DNA of 34,088 bases from Phycisphaerales bacterium (GCA_018883105.1 VEQS01000007.1:1-34088); one strand, 5' to 3'. Positions 1 through 8,249 are shown, counted from the first letter of the stretch. Notes: generated by a model not told the origin, from the sequence alone. Numbers and translations: made by a program.

Positions 1-550
1 CACGCAGCGCGGAATCAAGAGTGTTGTCGGCGCCGGTCGAGTCCCCGGCTTCCCAGCTCCACGCCCATTCACGTTCTGCGAGGGCCGACGCGTCGTCCCA
101 CCAGCCGACCTCCACGAGCGCCGCGACCAAGATGTTGGCCGGCATCCGCCAGAGCTTGTTTCGCGATCGATCCGCCACCCATGTGCCGGTCAAGGCTCGG
201 GCCGCGGCGACGCCGCACAGCTCGAATCGGCCGAATCGGTCGCATCCGCATCCCTCCCAGCGCTGCGGGAGGCCGTTGGCCCACGCGACGCGGAAGCACG
301 GCAGGCCGTCGGCGCCGGAATCCGATCGTCGGTCGCGAATCTCGATGTCGCCGGGAACGAGGATGCCGTCGGCGCAGTAGGCGGTGACCTCGTCCCAGGC
401 GACCCCGTCCGGAAGCCGGAACACATCGACCGTGAGCACCACGCCTTCGGCGCGCGACAGCGTCACCACCGGCGGAGGGGGCGGCGGTGGCGGCGATGCG
501 CAGGCGGCGAGGGCAAACGCGAGGATGCAGGGGAGGCGAAGTCTCGTCAT
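1..550 (-). CDS. Proline-rich putative lipoprotein, 3' end beyond window
   Basis: The reading frame is open from the ATG at 548-550 to the left edge, so at least 183 codons are present and the C-terminus is missing. The start MTRLRLPCILAFALAAC is a short lipoprotein signal with the lipobox LAAC (Cys17). It is followed by Ala-Ser and eight prolines, a linker that would space the mature domain from the membrane. The mature part holds several cysteines, including a CGC cluster, which could form disulfides outside the cytoplasm. GAGG lies a few bases before the ATG, and the gene begins 22 bases after the stop of its upstream neighbour, so co-transcription is likely. I do not recognise the family. 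Export and lipidation are inferred from the signal only. Confidence 0.7.
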   Translation of the reverse strand, partial: MTRLRLPCILAFALAACASPPPPPPPPVVTLSRAEGVVLTVDVFRLPDGVAWDEVTAYCADGILVPGDIEIRDRRSDSGADGLPCFRVAWANGLPQRWEGCGCDRFGRFELCGVAAARALTGTWVADRSRNKLWRMPANILVAALVEVGWWDDASALAEREWAWSWEAGDSTGADNTLDSALR

Positions 551-572
551 GGGCCCTCGGACCTCTGCTGCA

Positions 573-2381
573 TCACGGGGACGCACCATGCGCCTCCGCG
601 TGAGCGGAGGCAGGCTCAACAACCGCTTCCCACCAGCCAGGAAGCGCCTCCAACGCGTCCACCTTCTGGCGCAGCATCGATCGCCCTTCGGCGGACTGTG
701 CCTCATGCGCCAGCGCGAGCGCCGCGGCACTCACCCGGTCAAGCGACATCGATCGACGCAACGACTCGGCCGCCGGCAGGCTCCAGCTCGCTTCCGTCCC
801 GTGGCGTTCCGCAAACCAAGCATCGGCGACGAGCGCCACGAACATCAGCTTGTCGTCAGAAGCTGCCTCAAGCCACGCTCCCGCGGCGCCTGACTCATCC
901 TCGCCCTCGATGAATGGCGCCGTGCACGACCGGGCTCCGGCCCGGAACTCGGGAGTCAGGCCAGGTGCCGGCGCAGGCAACCGTGAGCCAGCTTCGGGAA
1001 ACACGCCTTGCACCATGCGGGCGAGCCGCACCGAGGAAAACCACGCGGCCAGCGAAGTCTGGTCGCCTGCAATCCGCGACACCGCTCGGGCGCATGCCTC
1101 TCCCAGCCGCTCCCGCATCGCTGGCTCGACCGAAGTCGACTTGCGCGCGGCAAACCCGACAAGCCACTCCGCCACGCAGTTGATGTCGATCAGGTCGGGC
1201 CGCATGAATTGCGAGAAGCATGCGTTGCAACGTGATTTCGATGGGTCGTGGCGGCCGATCTCAGAAGCGGCGAGACAGGCGTCGAGCACCGCCGACTGGC
1301 TCTCTTCGTCGCCGGTTCCGATCGTTCGCACGAGATTCGCTGCGCGCCGGTACGCGTCAAGCGCATTCGCGTGACGGCGCCTGGCGGCCTCGTTGCGACT
1401 CGGGTCGGCCAATTCGGCAAGCATCGCATCGATCCGATCCGCCCGGTCATGGATCTGCGATGCCGCAGCCTGACCGCGTTCGAGGGCAGCGATGATCGAT
1501 TTCTTCCAGCCTGCGTCGCCTTCGCCGGTCTGGAGCAAGCGGATTTGTTCAGCTGCGGCGGCCATGACATCGCCGGTTTCCCGCGCCTTCTCCAGCGCCC
1601 TCCGTATCTCCGTCGCGTTCGCCGTCAACGCCCTCCAGGCGGCTGCATCGCCCAAGCCGAACGCCGGCAGGCCGGATTCGCCGGCGGCATCCGGATGCTG
1701 CCGCGCAAGCTCGACCCGCCGGAGAGCCTCCGAAGCCGCCTGCTCGAGCTGGAAGGTCGCGTCGGGCTTGAGGAGAGGCGAGAGCCCCGCCCTGAGTCGC
1801 TCGGCCTGCTCTGGAGTGAGGCCGCCGCCATCCACGAGGAGTTCGGAAAGACATGAAGCTGCCGCAGCGGCCTGTGGCGTGATTGCCATGGTCGCCCACG
1901 ACTTCGCCGCTCCTTGCTGGCAGCCGATGATCGCAAGGCTCGCAGCCGCGGCGATCGCATCGTCACTCGCACCCGCCTCAAGCCGCGCGATCGCGGCACC
2001 GCTCAGAATCCACAGGGCGTGCCGCGCGTCGGTTGCGATCGCCTGGAACCGCAGCGCCTGGTCGTTCGAGTCCGCCTGATCGAGGTTCCGGAACAGCGGC
2101 TGCCGCTCAAGCAACGATGCAACCCGCTTCGCCTGCCCGAACAGCCGCGCGACCTCGCGACCCTGCGGCCCCGCGGGCAGACCAGGACACTCGAGCATCC
2201 GTTGCAGATGCAGTTCCACGACCGGCCCCATCGACTCCCTGAGCCGCTCGACGCCGGCACGCAGACGGTCCGCTCGATCGTCGACCGCCTGCACCGATGC
2301 ATGCAATGCCGGCGATGCCAGGAGAGTGGCGATCGCAACGAGCGCGCGCACCCTGCAGCTCGGACGCGCACGGCCATTCAT
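573..2381 (-). CDS. Uncharacterised exported helical protein, 602 aa
   Basis: I chose the ATG at 2381 because it gives a clean signal peptide: NGRAR basic start, a hydrophobic stretch around ALVAIATLLASPA, then AxA-type cleavage sites near residue 32. The open frame extends much further upstream, but that part is arginine/proline-rich and overlaps the next gene. A GGAG lies about 9 bases upstream. The mature protein is Ala/Arg/Glu-rich and predicted to be almost all helical. It has a small cysteine cluster (CNACF) near the middle, with no heme CxxCH motif and no catalytic signature I can name. It lies between another exported helical protein (53-bp gap) and a lipoprotein (22-bp gap), so the three probably form one transcript. 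Confidence 0.65.
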   Translation of the reverse strand: MNGRARPSCRVRALVAIATLLASPALHASVQAVDDRADRLRAGVERLRESMGPVVELHLQRMLECPGLPAGPQGREVARLFGQAKRVASLLERQPLFRNLDQADSNDQALRFQAIATDARHALWILSGAAIARLEAGASDDAIAAAASLAIIGCQQGAAKSWATMAITPQAAAAASCLSELLVDGGGLTPEQAERLRAGLSPLLKPDATFQLEQAASEALRRVELARQHPDAAGESGLPAFGLGDAAAWRALTANATEIRRALEKARETGDVMAAAAEQIRLLQTGEGDAGWKKSIIAALERGQAAASQIHDRADRIDAMLAELADPSRNEAARRRHANALDAYRRAANLVRTIGTGDEESQSAVLDACLAASEIGRHDPSKSRCNACFSQFMRPDLIDINCVAEWLVGFAARKSTSVEPAMRERLGEACARAVSRIAGDQTSLAAWFSSVRLARMVQGVFPEAGSRLPAPAPGLTPEFRAGARSCTAPFIEGEDESGAAGAWLEAASDDKLMFVALVADAWFAERHGTEASWSLPAAESLRRSMSLDRVSAAALALAHEAQSAEGRSMLRQKVDALEALPGWWEAVVEPASAHAEAHGASP

Positions 2382-2434
2382 GGAGTGCGCTCCGCCTGGT
2401 CCGTCGGCCCATCGGTCTTCGTGACCACCCGGAA

Positions 2435-3760
2435 TCATGACCCACAGACCTCGCGGACGAGGTCTTCCATCTGCGGGGGACTGATCACGGACGACGCGAT
2501 GCCGGTCGTCGAGACCTCTTCCAGCCGGCGGCGTGATTCGGAAACCCACGCGTTCCGCGCCTCCTCGAACGCTCGCTCGCTCCATGACGGATGCGACCGC
2601 GCGAGGTCTGCGATCCTCCCGATCGCCTGCAACGCCTCGCTTCGCGAGGCGTGGAGGCCGTCGCGCAGCAGACGGATGAAGCGGTCGCAGGTCTCGCGGT
2701 CGCGGACGAGCCCGCCTTCGACGAACCGGCGTCGGGCGAGGTCGAACTCCCGCAGCATGCGGTCTCGCTGGGCGACGCGCCGGCGCGTCGATTCCATGCA
2801 CAGTTCCACGACGGCGGCACGATCCTGCTCGGGCACCATGCGCTCGATCATGGCCACCAAGGGTTCGAACGAGAAGAAGTCCGCCGCCAGTGCGCCATAG
2901 GTCAGCCGCAGCAGCCGGTCGTCGAGCTGCTTCGCGACCTCCGGCGGAAGGTCCGCCCGTGCCAAGGCTGCGAGTTCATGATTCGTCGCTGCCACCTGGG
3001 CGGACGCCGCGGCGACGGGCCGGAAGGCGCTCGTGCCAGGCCCCCCGCTGGTCTCGCCCGCATTGATCGCCCGCTGGAGCGCCTCGTATGCCCGGTAGCC
3101 GGACTTCACCGTGGCATCCATGACGAGGCGACGCTGCTCCGAGGCGCGCGGCAGGTGGTCGAGCGCCAGCTTCCTGACCGAGGTGGCCGACTCCGGACCG
3201 GTCCGCGGATCGGCGGCTGCGTCATGCAGCAGCCGCAGGATGTTCGCCGCCATCGGGGATGCGGTGAATGGATCCTGCACGAATGCGTCCCCGCACCGGG
3301 CGAGCATGACCCGCTCGGCCATCTCGCCCCGCACCGCCTCGGCGACGTCCGATGACGCAAGCGCGGCGTGCAGGGACGTGCGCTCACGCTCGAAGAGACG
3401 CGCGACGAGCTCGTCCCGGCGCCTCATCAGGTCCTTGAGCATCCGAGCCCGCTCGCCGTAGTCCTTGACTTCGAGCGATCTCGCGGCGTACTCGGATGCC
3501 GGCTGCCGGAGCGGGCCGAGCAGTTCCGTGCCCCACGCCGCATCGGCCGACGCGGTCGACCGCACCCAGCGCTCGACGAAACCCGCCTCCTTCGAGGAGC
3601 CGCCGCTGATCCAGCCAAGGTACGCCGCATCCTCCTCCGACATCGAGCGCGGCAGGTACAGCTCGACCTGCATGCTCCCGGGATAGGCCTGAGTCACGTC
3701 CTGGCAGTCGGCGACGGGCGCCATCGCCAGGAGCGCAAGCGATGCGACGAGGGCCTTCAT
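2435..3760 (-). CDS. Uncharacterised exported helical protein, 441 aa
   Basis: The chosen ATG at 3760 starts MKALVASLALLAMAPVADC, a typical Sec signal peptide. The open frame upstream is non-hydrophobic, basic and overlaps the ankyrin gene. The cysteine after VAD is not a good lipobox because Asp is at -1, so secretion by signal peptidase I is more likely. The mature chain is Arg/Glu/Ala-rich and helical, with many short helices rich in charged residues and no motif I recognise. It follows the ankyrin membrane protein gene by 71 bases and precedes another exported helical protein by 53 bases. The link to the upstream sigma/kinase genes is positional only. Confidence 0.65.
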   Translation of the reverse strand: MKALVASLALLAMAPVADCQDVTQAYPGSMQVELYLPRSMSEEDAAYLGWISGGSSKEAGFVERWVRSTASADAAWGTELLGPLRQPASEYAARSLEVKDYGERARMLKDLMRRRDELVARLFERERTSLHAALASSDVAEAVRGEMAERVMLARCGDAFVQDPFTASPMAANILRLLHDAAADPRTGPESATSVRKLALDHLPRASEQRRLVMDATVKSGYRAYEALQRAINAGETSGGPGTSAFRPVAAASAQVAATNHELAALARADLPPEVAKQLDDRLLRLTYGALAADFFSFEPLVAMIERMVPEQDRAAVVELCMESTRRRVAQRDRMLREFDLARRRFVEGGLVRDRETCDRFIRLLRDGLHASRSEALQAIGRIADLARSHPSWSERAFEEARNAWVSESRRRLEEVSTTGIASSVISPPQMEDLVREVCGS

Positions 3761-3831
3761 GCATGTGATGGACGCGCGTTCCCCCGGCGCGTGACGGCGT
3801 CGGGGGCATCGATACGCCTGGATTCTCGGCT

Positions 3832-4437
3832 TCACCTGCAGGTCGACAGATCCTCGTCCGGTGCCGCATGCGCGCGGACCAGCGCGGCGGTCGCCTCGTC
3901 GCCGTGACGCAGCGCGGCCGCGAGGGCCGCGCACCACGGGCGAACCGGGGCCGCGGTGCCGGTCGCCGCATTGCCGGTCGTGGGCGCTTCGGCAGGAGCA
4001 TCGCGGTAGAGCGCAGGAATCACCGCCGGCTGGCGGGCATCGATGGCGATTTCGAAGGCGGTCATCCCCTTGTAGTCGCGCACCGTGGGGATGTCGCCCG
4101 CCGCCACCAGCAGGCGGACGATCCGTGGGTTGCCCATGCGCGCGGCCAGGTGCAGCATCGTCAGGCAGTCGCCCTTGCGCTGCGGCAGCCGGAATCCCAG
4201 GCGGGCGTCGTAGTCGGCGAGGTGCGACTCGAGTGAATCGGGCATCCCTGCCTCGATGGCCGACATCATCACGATGGCCGTCGTGACCTGCCTGTCGTCG
4301 CGAGTCTGGTCCCAGTGGACGAGCAGGACGCTGACCACCATCAGCACGATCGTGGCAACGATCGCGAGGGGCTCGACCCACGCCCTGCCGGGCCTGGCGA
4401 TGCGTGCGTCCGGCGATGCGATGGAACCGTCAGCCAT
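3832..4437 (-). CDS. Single-pass membrane protein with ankyrin-type repeats, 201 aa
   Basis: A short N-terminal tail is followed by one strong membrane segment at about residues 23-42 (EPLAIVATIVLMVVSVLLVH). The C-terminal domain carries an ankyrin-like repeat: LTMLHLAARMGNPRIVRLL, then GDIPTVRDYKGMTAFEIAID. It ends with a further helical pair containing HGDEATAALVRAH. Ankyrin repeats are protein-protein interaction modules. The ATG at 4437 lies 3 bases after the stop of the ECF sigma factor gene, so the two are almost surely co-translated. A plausible role is a membrane partner or sensor of the sigma/kinase pair, which is an inference from order alone. Confidence 0.8.
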   Translation of the reverse strand: MADGSIASPDARIARPGRAWVEPLAIVATIVLMVVSVLLVHWDQTRDDRQVTTAIVMMSAIEAGMPDSLESHLADYDARLGFRLPQRKGDCLTMLHLAARMGNPRIVRLLVAAGDIPTVRDYKGMTAFEIAIDARQPAVIPALYRDAPAEAPTTGNAATGTAAPVRPWCAALAAALRHGDEATAALVRAHAAPDEDLSTCR

Positions 4438-4440
4438 GGC

Positions 4441-5004
4441 TCACTGCGCCTCCTGAAGGGCGGTGGTGCGTGCCTTGCGCCGCAGCGCCGCCCAGCGCTG
4501 GCGGGCGGCGTCCTCGGCGATGCCCAGCACCTCGCCGACCTGCTTCCAGCCGAGGCCGCGCATGCGAAGCTCCAGGAGCGCGCGTTCGTCATCGGTCAGC
4601 CCGAGCACCAGCCGCACCGCCGCCTCGCGCGACGCCACCACGGCGTCCGGGGCGGGATCCGCGTCCTCATGCCGGCCCGATTCGTCGCGCAAGCGTCGCA
4701 TCACGGCGCGGCGGACGCCCTTTCGGCGGAAGCGATCGATGAGCAGGTGGCGGACGATGGTCTCGACCAGGCCCCAGAAGTTGCGCGTGCCCATCCGTTC
4801 GTGGCCGCCCTCGGTGGCGATGAGCACGCGCCGCACCGTGGAGGACATCAGCTCGCTGGTGCGCATCGACCAGTCGGAGTCCTGCCGCCGCAGCGAGCGG
4901 ATGCGCCGGGCGATCGCGGGGATCGCGTCGGACAGCTGCTCATGCGCCGGACGTTCGCCCGCCGAGTCGGCGGGCGCGGGCCTGGGTTCGCGTCGGCTGG
5001 GCAA
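4441..5004 (-). CDS. ECF-type RNA polymerase sigma factor (X6/planctomycete-like), 187 aa
   Basis: The region-2 segment includes FWGLVETIVRHLLIDRFRRK (about residues 87-106), as in the Sig-70_X6 group that is expanded in planctomycetes. The region-4 helix-turn-helix is LTDDERALLELRMRGLGWKQ then VGEVLGIAEDAARQRWAALR (about residues 146-186). It should direct RNA polymerase to a small regulon. No ATG fits the N-terminus. The TTG at 5002-5004, just inside the end of the kinase gene, is my best start, and a CTG overlapping the kinase stop is an alternative. No anti-sigma factor gene is adjacent. Instead a kinase-like membrane protein gene lies immediately upstream, an arrangement known for STK-linked ECF groups. 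The family is fairly sure, the exact start is not. Confidence 0.85.
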   Translation of the reverse strand: MPSRREPRPAPADSAGERPAHEQLSDAIPAIARRIRSLRRQDSDWSMRTSELMSSTVRRVLIATEGGHERMGTRNFWGLVETIVRHLLIDRFRRKGVRRAVMRRLRDESGRHEDADPAPDAVVASREAAVRLVLGLTDDERALLELRMRGLGWKQVGEVLGIAEDAARQRWAALRRKARTTALQEAQ

Positions 5005-5009
5005 CGTCG

Positions 5010-6143
5010 TCAGAGGAAGAGGCGGGAGATCGCAGTGAACGCAACGAAGAGTACGCCCACGCCGGCACCGACCCCCCACGACACCACGCGCTCCCGCGAC
5101 CACTCGGCCCGCAGCAGGCGATCGGCGAGCCCGAGGGCGGTACCCGGGCGCTCGCGGCATTCCCACCCCACCTGCACCATCCTGCCCCGCCACCCGGGCA
5201 CGCGGTCGTTGCCCGGCCCCGGCCCGCGCGGCACGTGGCCGAGCATCAGCCACTGCAGCAGCGCGCCGGCACGGGCCACGTCGACGGCGGCCCGCTCGGG
5301 CGTGATCGGCTGCGCGAGCCCGTAGTCGACGAGGCGCAGCCTGCCGAACGAGTCGAGGATGACGTTCGCGGGCGAGAGGTCGCCATGCGCGAGGCCGGCG
5401 CGGTGCAGTTCCGCGATCGCGTCGCAGAGCTCGCCCATCGCCGAGATCGCCCGCGGAAGCGGCATTCGCTCCTCGGCGGCGGCCATTGCCACGAGCGACC
5501 GGCCGCGGATCCGCTCGAACACGACGTAGCCCATGCCCCCGCCGACCGACCCGTGCGCCCGCACCTCGATGCCGCATGGATGGGTGATCGCGGAGGCACG
5601 CCGCGACTCCTCGGCCCACGGCTGCTCGCCGGGCCCGCCGCGCACGAACTTGACGACCACGTCGCTCCGGCCGCCACCGTGGTCGGCCAGCATGCGGTCG
5701 AGCCCCTCGGCGATCACCCCGAACGCGCCGCGGGCGATGACGTCGCCGACGATGAACCGCGGCGCGCCGTCGGGCATCGGCTCGCCGACCGCCGCCGGCA
5801 GCGGGCCGGCGTCATCGTCGGAGCCAAGGAGGTCGAGCGCGAGGGCCGCTTCGCGCAGGAGCCGCGCCCACGCGGGATGGATGGACGAGAGGCGCTGCAG
5901 CACGTGGTCGCGGTCGGTGCGGGCGGCATGCACCACCTGGTGCGCCACCTCGCGCGCCGCGTCGGGGTCGGTTGCGGGGTCGACCAGCCCCAGGTAGCGG
6001 GCGATGGTCGGCACCAGTTCGTAGAGCTCGCCGCACCGGACGGCGTCCGATCGCACCAGCGCTGCAAGCGCGGCATCGCCGAGCGGTGCTGGCGCCCCGC
6101 CCACCACGTCGGCGAAGTCGGGGGGCGACGGGGACTCAGGCAC
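5010..6143 (-). CDS. Membrane-anchored protein kinase-like protein, 377 aa
   Basis: Kinase-fold elements appear in order: glycine loop ARGAFGVIAEG (about residue 137), VVVKF with the ATP lysine K165, catalytic loop HGDLSPANVILD (H253, D255, N260), and metal-binding VDYGLA (D273; DYG instead of DFG). The stretch between DYG and the helix DVARAGALLQWL is very short. There is no APE motif, and HGD replaces HRD. That is closer to atypical kinases (Kdo-kinase, RIO or APH-like) than to Hanks-type enzymes. Residues 1-125 are a helical region of unknown role, and residues 354-375 form a C-terminal membrane anchor. The GTG at 6141-6143 has a strong GGGAGGTGG site and overlaps the upstream gene by 8 bases. 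Gene order suggests it acts on the neighbouring ECF sigma factor. Confidence 0.82.
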   Translation of the reverse strand: MPESPSPPDFADVVGGAPAPLGDAALAALVRSDAVRCGELYELVPTIARYLGLVDPATDPDAAREVAHQVVHAARTDRDHVLQRLSSIHPAWARLLREAALALDLLGSDDDAGPLPAAVGEPMPDGAPRFIVGDVIARGAFGVIAEGLDRMLADHGGGRSDVVVKFVRGGPGEQPWAEESRRASAITHPCGIEVRAHGSVGGGMGYVVFERIRGRSLVAMAAAEERMPLPRAISAMGELCDAIAELHRAGLAHGDLSPANVILDSFGRLRLVDYGLAQPITPERAAVDVARAGALLQWLMLGHVPRGPGPGNDRVPGWRGRMVQVGWECRERPGTALGLADRLLRAEWSRERVVSWGVGAGVGVLFVAFTAISRLFL

Positions 6144-6969
6144 CAAGCCACCTCCCGAGCGCGCGGCTCGCCGCCATGCAGACCGTGGCCCAGGCGACGA
6201 ACGCACCGAGGCCCACGGCCAGCGGCACGCCTGACCCGAGCACCGCCACCGAAAGTCCGGCCACGACGGCGGTGGCCAGCTGGAGGCGGCGCCGGATCGG
6301 AAGCCGCACGGGCTCGCCGGGCGGGAGCCCCTGGGCGGCACGGCGATCCGCCTGGACCCACCGGTCCATCTGGCGGGTCACCTGCGTCAGCCGGAAGATC
6401 GAGAAGACGCACGCGGCCACCGCGATCGGGCCGATCAGCCGGCTGGGGCGGTCGATGTTCCAGTCGCCATTGACCTGCGCGACGACTCCCAGGACGACCA
6501 GCGTCGACGTCGGCAGCCGGTCGCCCCACCGGGTGGAGGCCAGGTTCCAGGTGGGCAGGCGGCGAAGGGCGCGGTCGAGCGCCACCGCGGACGCCAGCCA
6601 CGGGAGCAGCGCCACGAACACGACCGCGTAGCGCTCGATCTCGAGCTGCATGTCGGAGGGCCGCTGCAGGTGGACGGGGTGGGCGATGATCCACTTGTTC
6701 CGCCCCATCAGCCAGCCGCCGGCGAGGAACAGCCAGATCACGACGCTGAGGCCGAACCCGAGCACGAACCACGCCACCCGTCCGCGCAGCTGCCGGGCAA
6801 GCGCCTCCCACCGCGCGTCCGAGCGCCGCCGCAGACGCCGGCACTGCGACTCGCTCGCGCCGCAGCTTGGGCACTGGTCGATCCCCGCGGGGCGCGACGT
6901 GCCGCACACCCGGCAGATCGGGGCGTCCGTCGGCATCAATCCGGCAATCGCAGCGGATGCGTCGGCCAT
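6136..6969 (-). CDS. Zinc-ribbon polytopic membrane protein, 277 aa
   Basis: From the ATG at 6969 the protein opens with a zinc-ribbon pair, CRVCG and CPSCG, within the first 40 residues. A basic linker and about five to six hydrophobic segments follow, such as VAWFVLGFGLSVVIWLFLAG and YAVVFVALLPWLASAVAL. A second candidate start, 11 codons downstream (ATG at 6936), would still keep the zinc ribbon. I do not recognise a named family. The gene leads the sigma/kinase operon: its TGA overlaps the GTG of the kinase gene. It may supply a membrane platform or sensory input, but nothing in the sequence shows a ligand. The frame upstream of 6969 runs into the Fic gene and was not used. Confidence 0.72.
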   Translation of the reverse strand: MADASAAIAGLMPTDAPICRVCGTSRPAGIDQCPSCGASESQCRRLRRRSDARWEALARQLRGRVAWFVLGFGLSVVIWLFLAGGWLMGRNKWIIAHPVHLQRPSDMQLEIERYAVVFVALLPWLASAVALDRALRRLPTWNLASTRWGDRLPTSTLVVLGVVAQVNGDWNIDRPSRLIGPIAVAACVFSIFRLTQVTRQMDRWVQADRRAAQGLPPGEPVRLPIRRRLQLATAVVAGLSVAVLGSGVPLAVGLGAFVAWATVCMAASRALGRWLGA

Positions 6970-7051
6970 CGGGAGCGCGAAGTGTGCCACGGGATGCAAG
7001 GACGCACGAGGGAGGGCGGCGTGAGGGCTGCGTCCAAACGCGGATGACGGG

Positions 7052-7708
7052 TCAGCGGCCTGGAGTACCGCCAGGCCCGGACTGCGGCGGGTGCTGAGGG
7101 CGGGACGAAGGAACGTCCTCGAGGAAGCGGACGTGCATCGATTGGAGCGCGCCGATGTCGCCCCTGTCGGCCGCACGCAGCGCCTCGAGGTACTCAGCGC
7201 GAACCGGGCTCACCCCGCCGATCGCCGACTCCGGCCACATGACCACCCCGAGTCCATGGCGTCGAAGCCAGACGCTGGCGAGCATCCGCGACCACCGGCC
7301 GTTGCCGTTCGGGAACGGGTGGATCTGCACGGCTCGATGATGGAGCCGCGTCGCCTGCTCGGGGACAGGCATGCCGCCCTCCACCCATGCGTGCAGGTCC
7401 GCGACCAGTTCGTGCAGATCGACCGACACGCGGTGCGGCGGACTGCCGATGTTCGTCTCGTGCCGGCGGAACTCGCCGGCCCAGGACCACACGTCGCCGA
7501 ACATCTCGCGATGGAGCGCCCGGAACCACGCCGCGTCAAACGGTGCAAGCCGGCGCGAGGGGCGAGCCACCAGGTAGCGCACCGCGGCCCGGCGAATGTT
7601 CTCCGCTTCGCGCGCGTTGAGCACCGCGATCGTGCGGATGGATGCGTCCCGAAGCCCGGACAGATCCGTCAGCGGGGTCTGCCCCGGGATCTCTGGCTCT
7701 CCCAGCAT
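7052..7708 (-). CDS. Fic/Doc family protein, mobile mystery protein B type
   Basis: The Fic active-site motif HPFPNGNGRWSR (HPFxxGNGR) is intact, preceded by the family segment MFGDVWSWAGEFR. The N-terminal MLGEPEIPGQTPL and the overall length (218 aa) match the mobile mystery protein B family (TIGR02613). Fic enzymes transfer AMP or a related nucleotide moiety onto target proteins; many act as toxins. Its ATG shares one base with the stop of the upstream HTH gene (TGATG), giving tight translational coupling as in antitoxin-toxin operons. I did not identify a clear inhibitory (S/T)xxxE(G/N) motif. Toxicity and target are inferences. Confidence 0.9.
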   Translation of the reverse strand: MLGEPEIPGQTPLTDLSGLRDASIRTIAVLNAREAENIRRAAVRYLVARPSRRLAPFDAAWFRALHREMFGDVWSWAGEFRRHETNIGSPPHRVSVDLHELVADLHAWVEGGMPVPEQATRLHHRAVQIHPFPNGNGRWSRMLASVWLRRHGLGVVMWPESAIGGVSPVRAEYLEALRAADRGDIGALQSMHVRFLEDVPSSRPQHPPQSGPGGTPGR

Positions 7709-8091
7709 CAGTCGGACCAGAGCCTTCGACGCGGGCCGGCGAGCAGCTCGTGGTAGGTCCGCTCGACGAGGCGGCCGAACTCGACGTCATCGATCCCCTG
7801 TGCCTCAAGGGCGCTGGTTCCCTGCACGAGTCGCGCCACCATCGTCGCCTTCGCGCGGGCGCGGTCGCGGAGCATCTCGTCCACGTCCTGCTCGTGCGAC
7901 GTGAGAGGAGCGCCGACGGCGCGGGCGATTGCGACCACGTGCCCGAACGACGCCTCGGGCAGGCGACCGCGCAGGATCCGCTTGACGGTCGGCTCCGAGA
8001 CGCCGCTGCGCGCCGGAAGCGCCGCGAAGCTCAGGCCGAGATCCCGGCGGCGCCGATCGAGTTGCGCGTGATTGAGGGGAGATTCGTCCAT
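7708..8091 (-). CDS. XRE-like HTH regulator, putative antitoxin for the Fic protein
   Basis: A 127-aa protein from the ATG at 8091. The helix-turn-helix lies at about residues 18-60: LGLSFAALPARSGVSEPTVK, then RILRGRLPEASFGHVVAIA. A helical C-terminal part contains RLVQGTSALEAQGID and ends with a conserved-looking LLAGPRRRLW. Such proteins commonly bind their own promoter and neutralise a co-encoded toxin. It is not the usual mobile mystery protein A, which is longer and has a different opening, so this Fic may have a non-standard partner. A 10-bp inverted repeat starts 8 bp upstream of the ATG and may be its operator. The longer open frame upstream runs through the intergenic region and was rejected. 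Confidence 0.82.
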   Translation of the reverse strand: MDESPLNHAQLDRRRRDLGLSFAALPARSGVSEPTVKRILRGRLPEASFGHVVAIARAVGAPLTSHEQDVDEMLRDRARAKATMVARLVQGTSALEAQGIDDVEFGRLVERTYHELLAGPRRRLWSD

Positions 8092-8098
8092 TTTCAGA

Positions 8099-8138
8099 TC
8101 ACATATGAGCCGTTTTGCCCCTAATCGATCGTATGTGA
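8099..8138. promoter_or_regulatory. Inverted repeat upstream of the HTH-Fic operon, candidate operator
   Basis: The arms TCACATATGA (8099-8108) and TCGTATGTGA (8129-8138) match at 9 of 10 positions with a 20-bp spacer. The near arm ends 8 bp upstream of the HTH start codon, and the whole lies in a locally AT-richer stretch. Its spacing of about three helical turns centre-to-centre fits binding of two HTH dimers or one bridged complex. Autoregulation is inferred from antitoxin biology. Confidence 0.5.
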
Positions 8139-8199
8139 CTGTTTGGTCCCAGGATCGCCGAGGGTCGTGGCAACGAAGGGCCGCGGAAGGGATGCGTGG

Positions 8200-8249
8200 G
8201 TGTGATATTTTGTCGGTCCGTACGATTACGAGTCGACAATTCATCACAC
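8200..8249. promoter_or_regulatory. Inverted repeat upstream of abiEi, candidate AbiEi operator
   Basis: GTGTGAT (8200-8206) and ATCACAC (8243-8249) are perfect 7-bp inverted arms 36 bp apart. The second arm ends 2 bp before the abiEi ATG. Characterised AbiEi antitoxins repress their own operon by binding inverted repeats in the promoter, which makes this a reasonable candidate. No convincing -35/-10 pair could be assigned between the arms, so the promoter itself is not placed. Confidence 0.4.

Noticed and set aside
3700-3760. Lipobox in the 441-aa exported protein (VADC)
   Set aside because: Asp directly before Cys does not fit the lipobox consensus; normal signal peptidase I cleavage is more likely.
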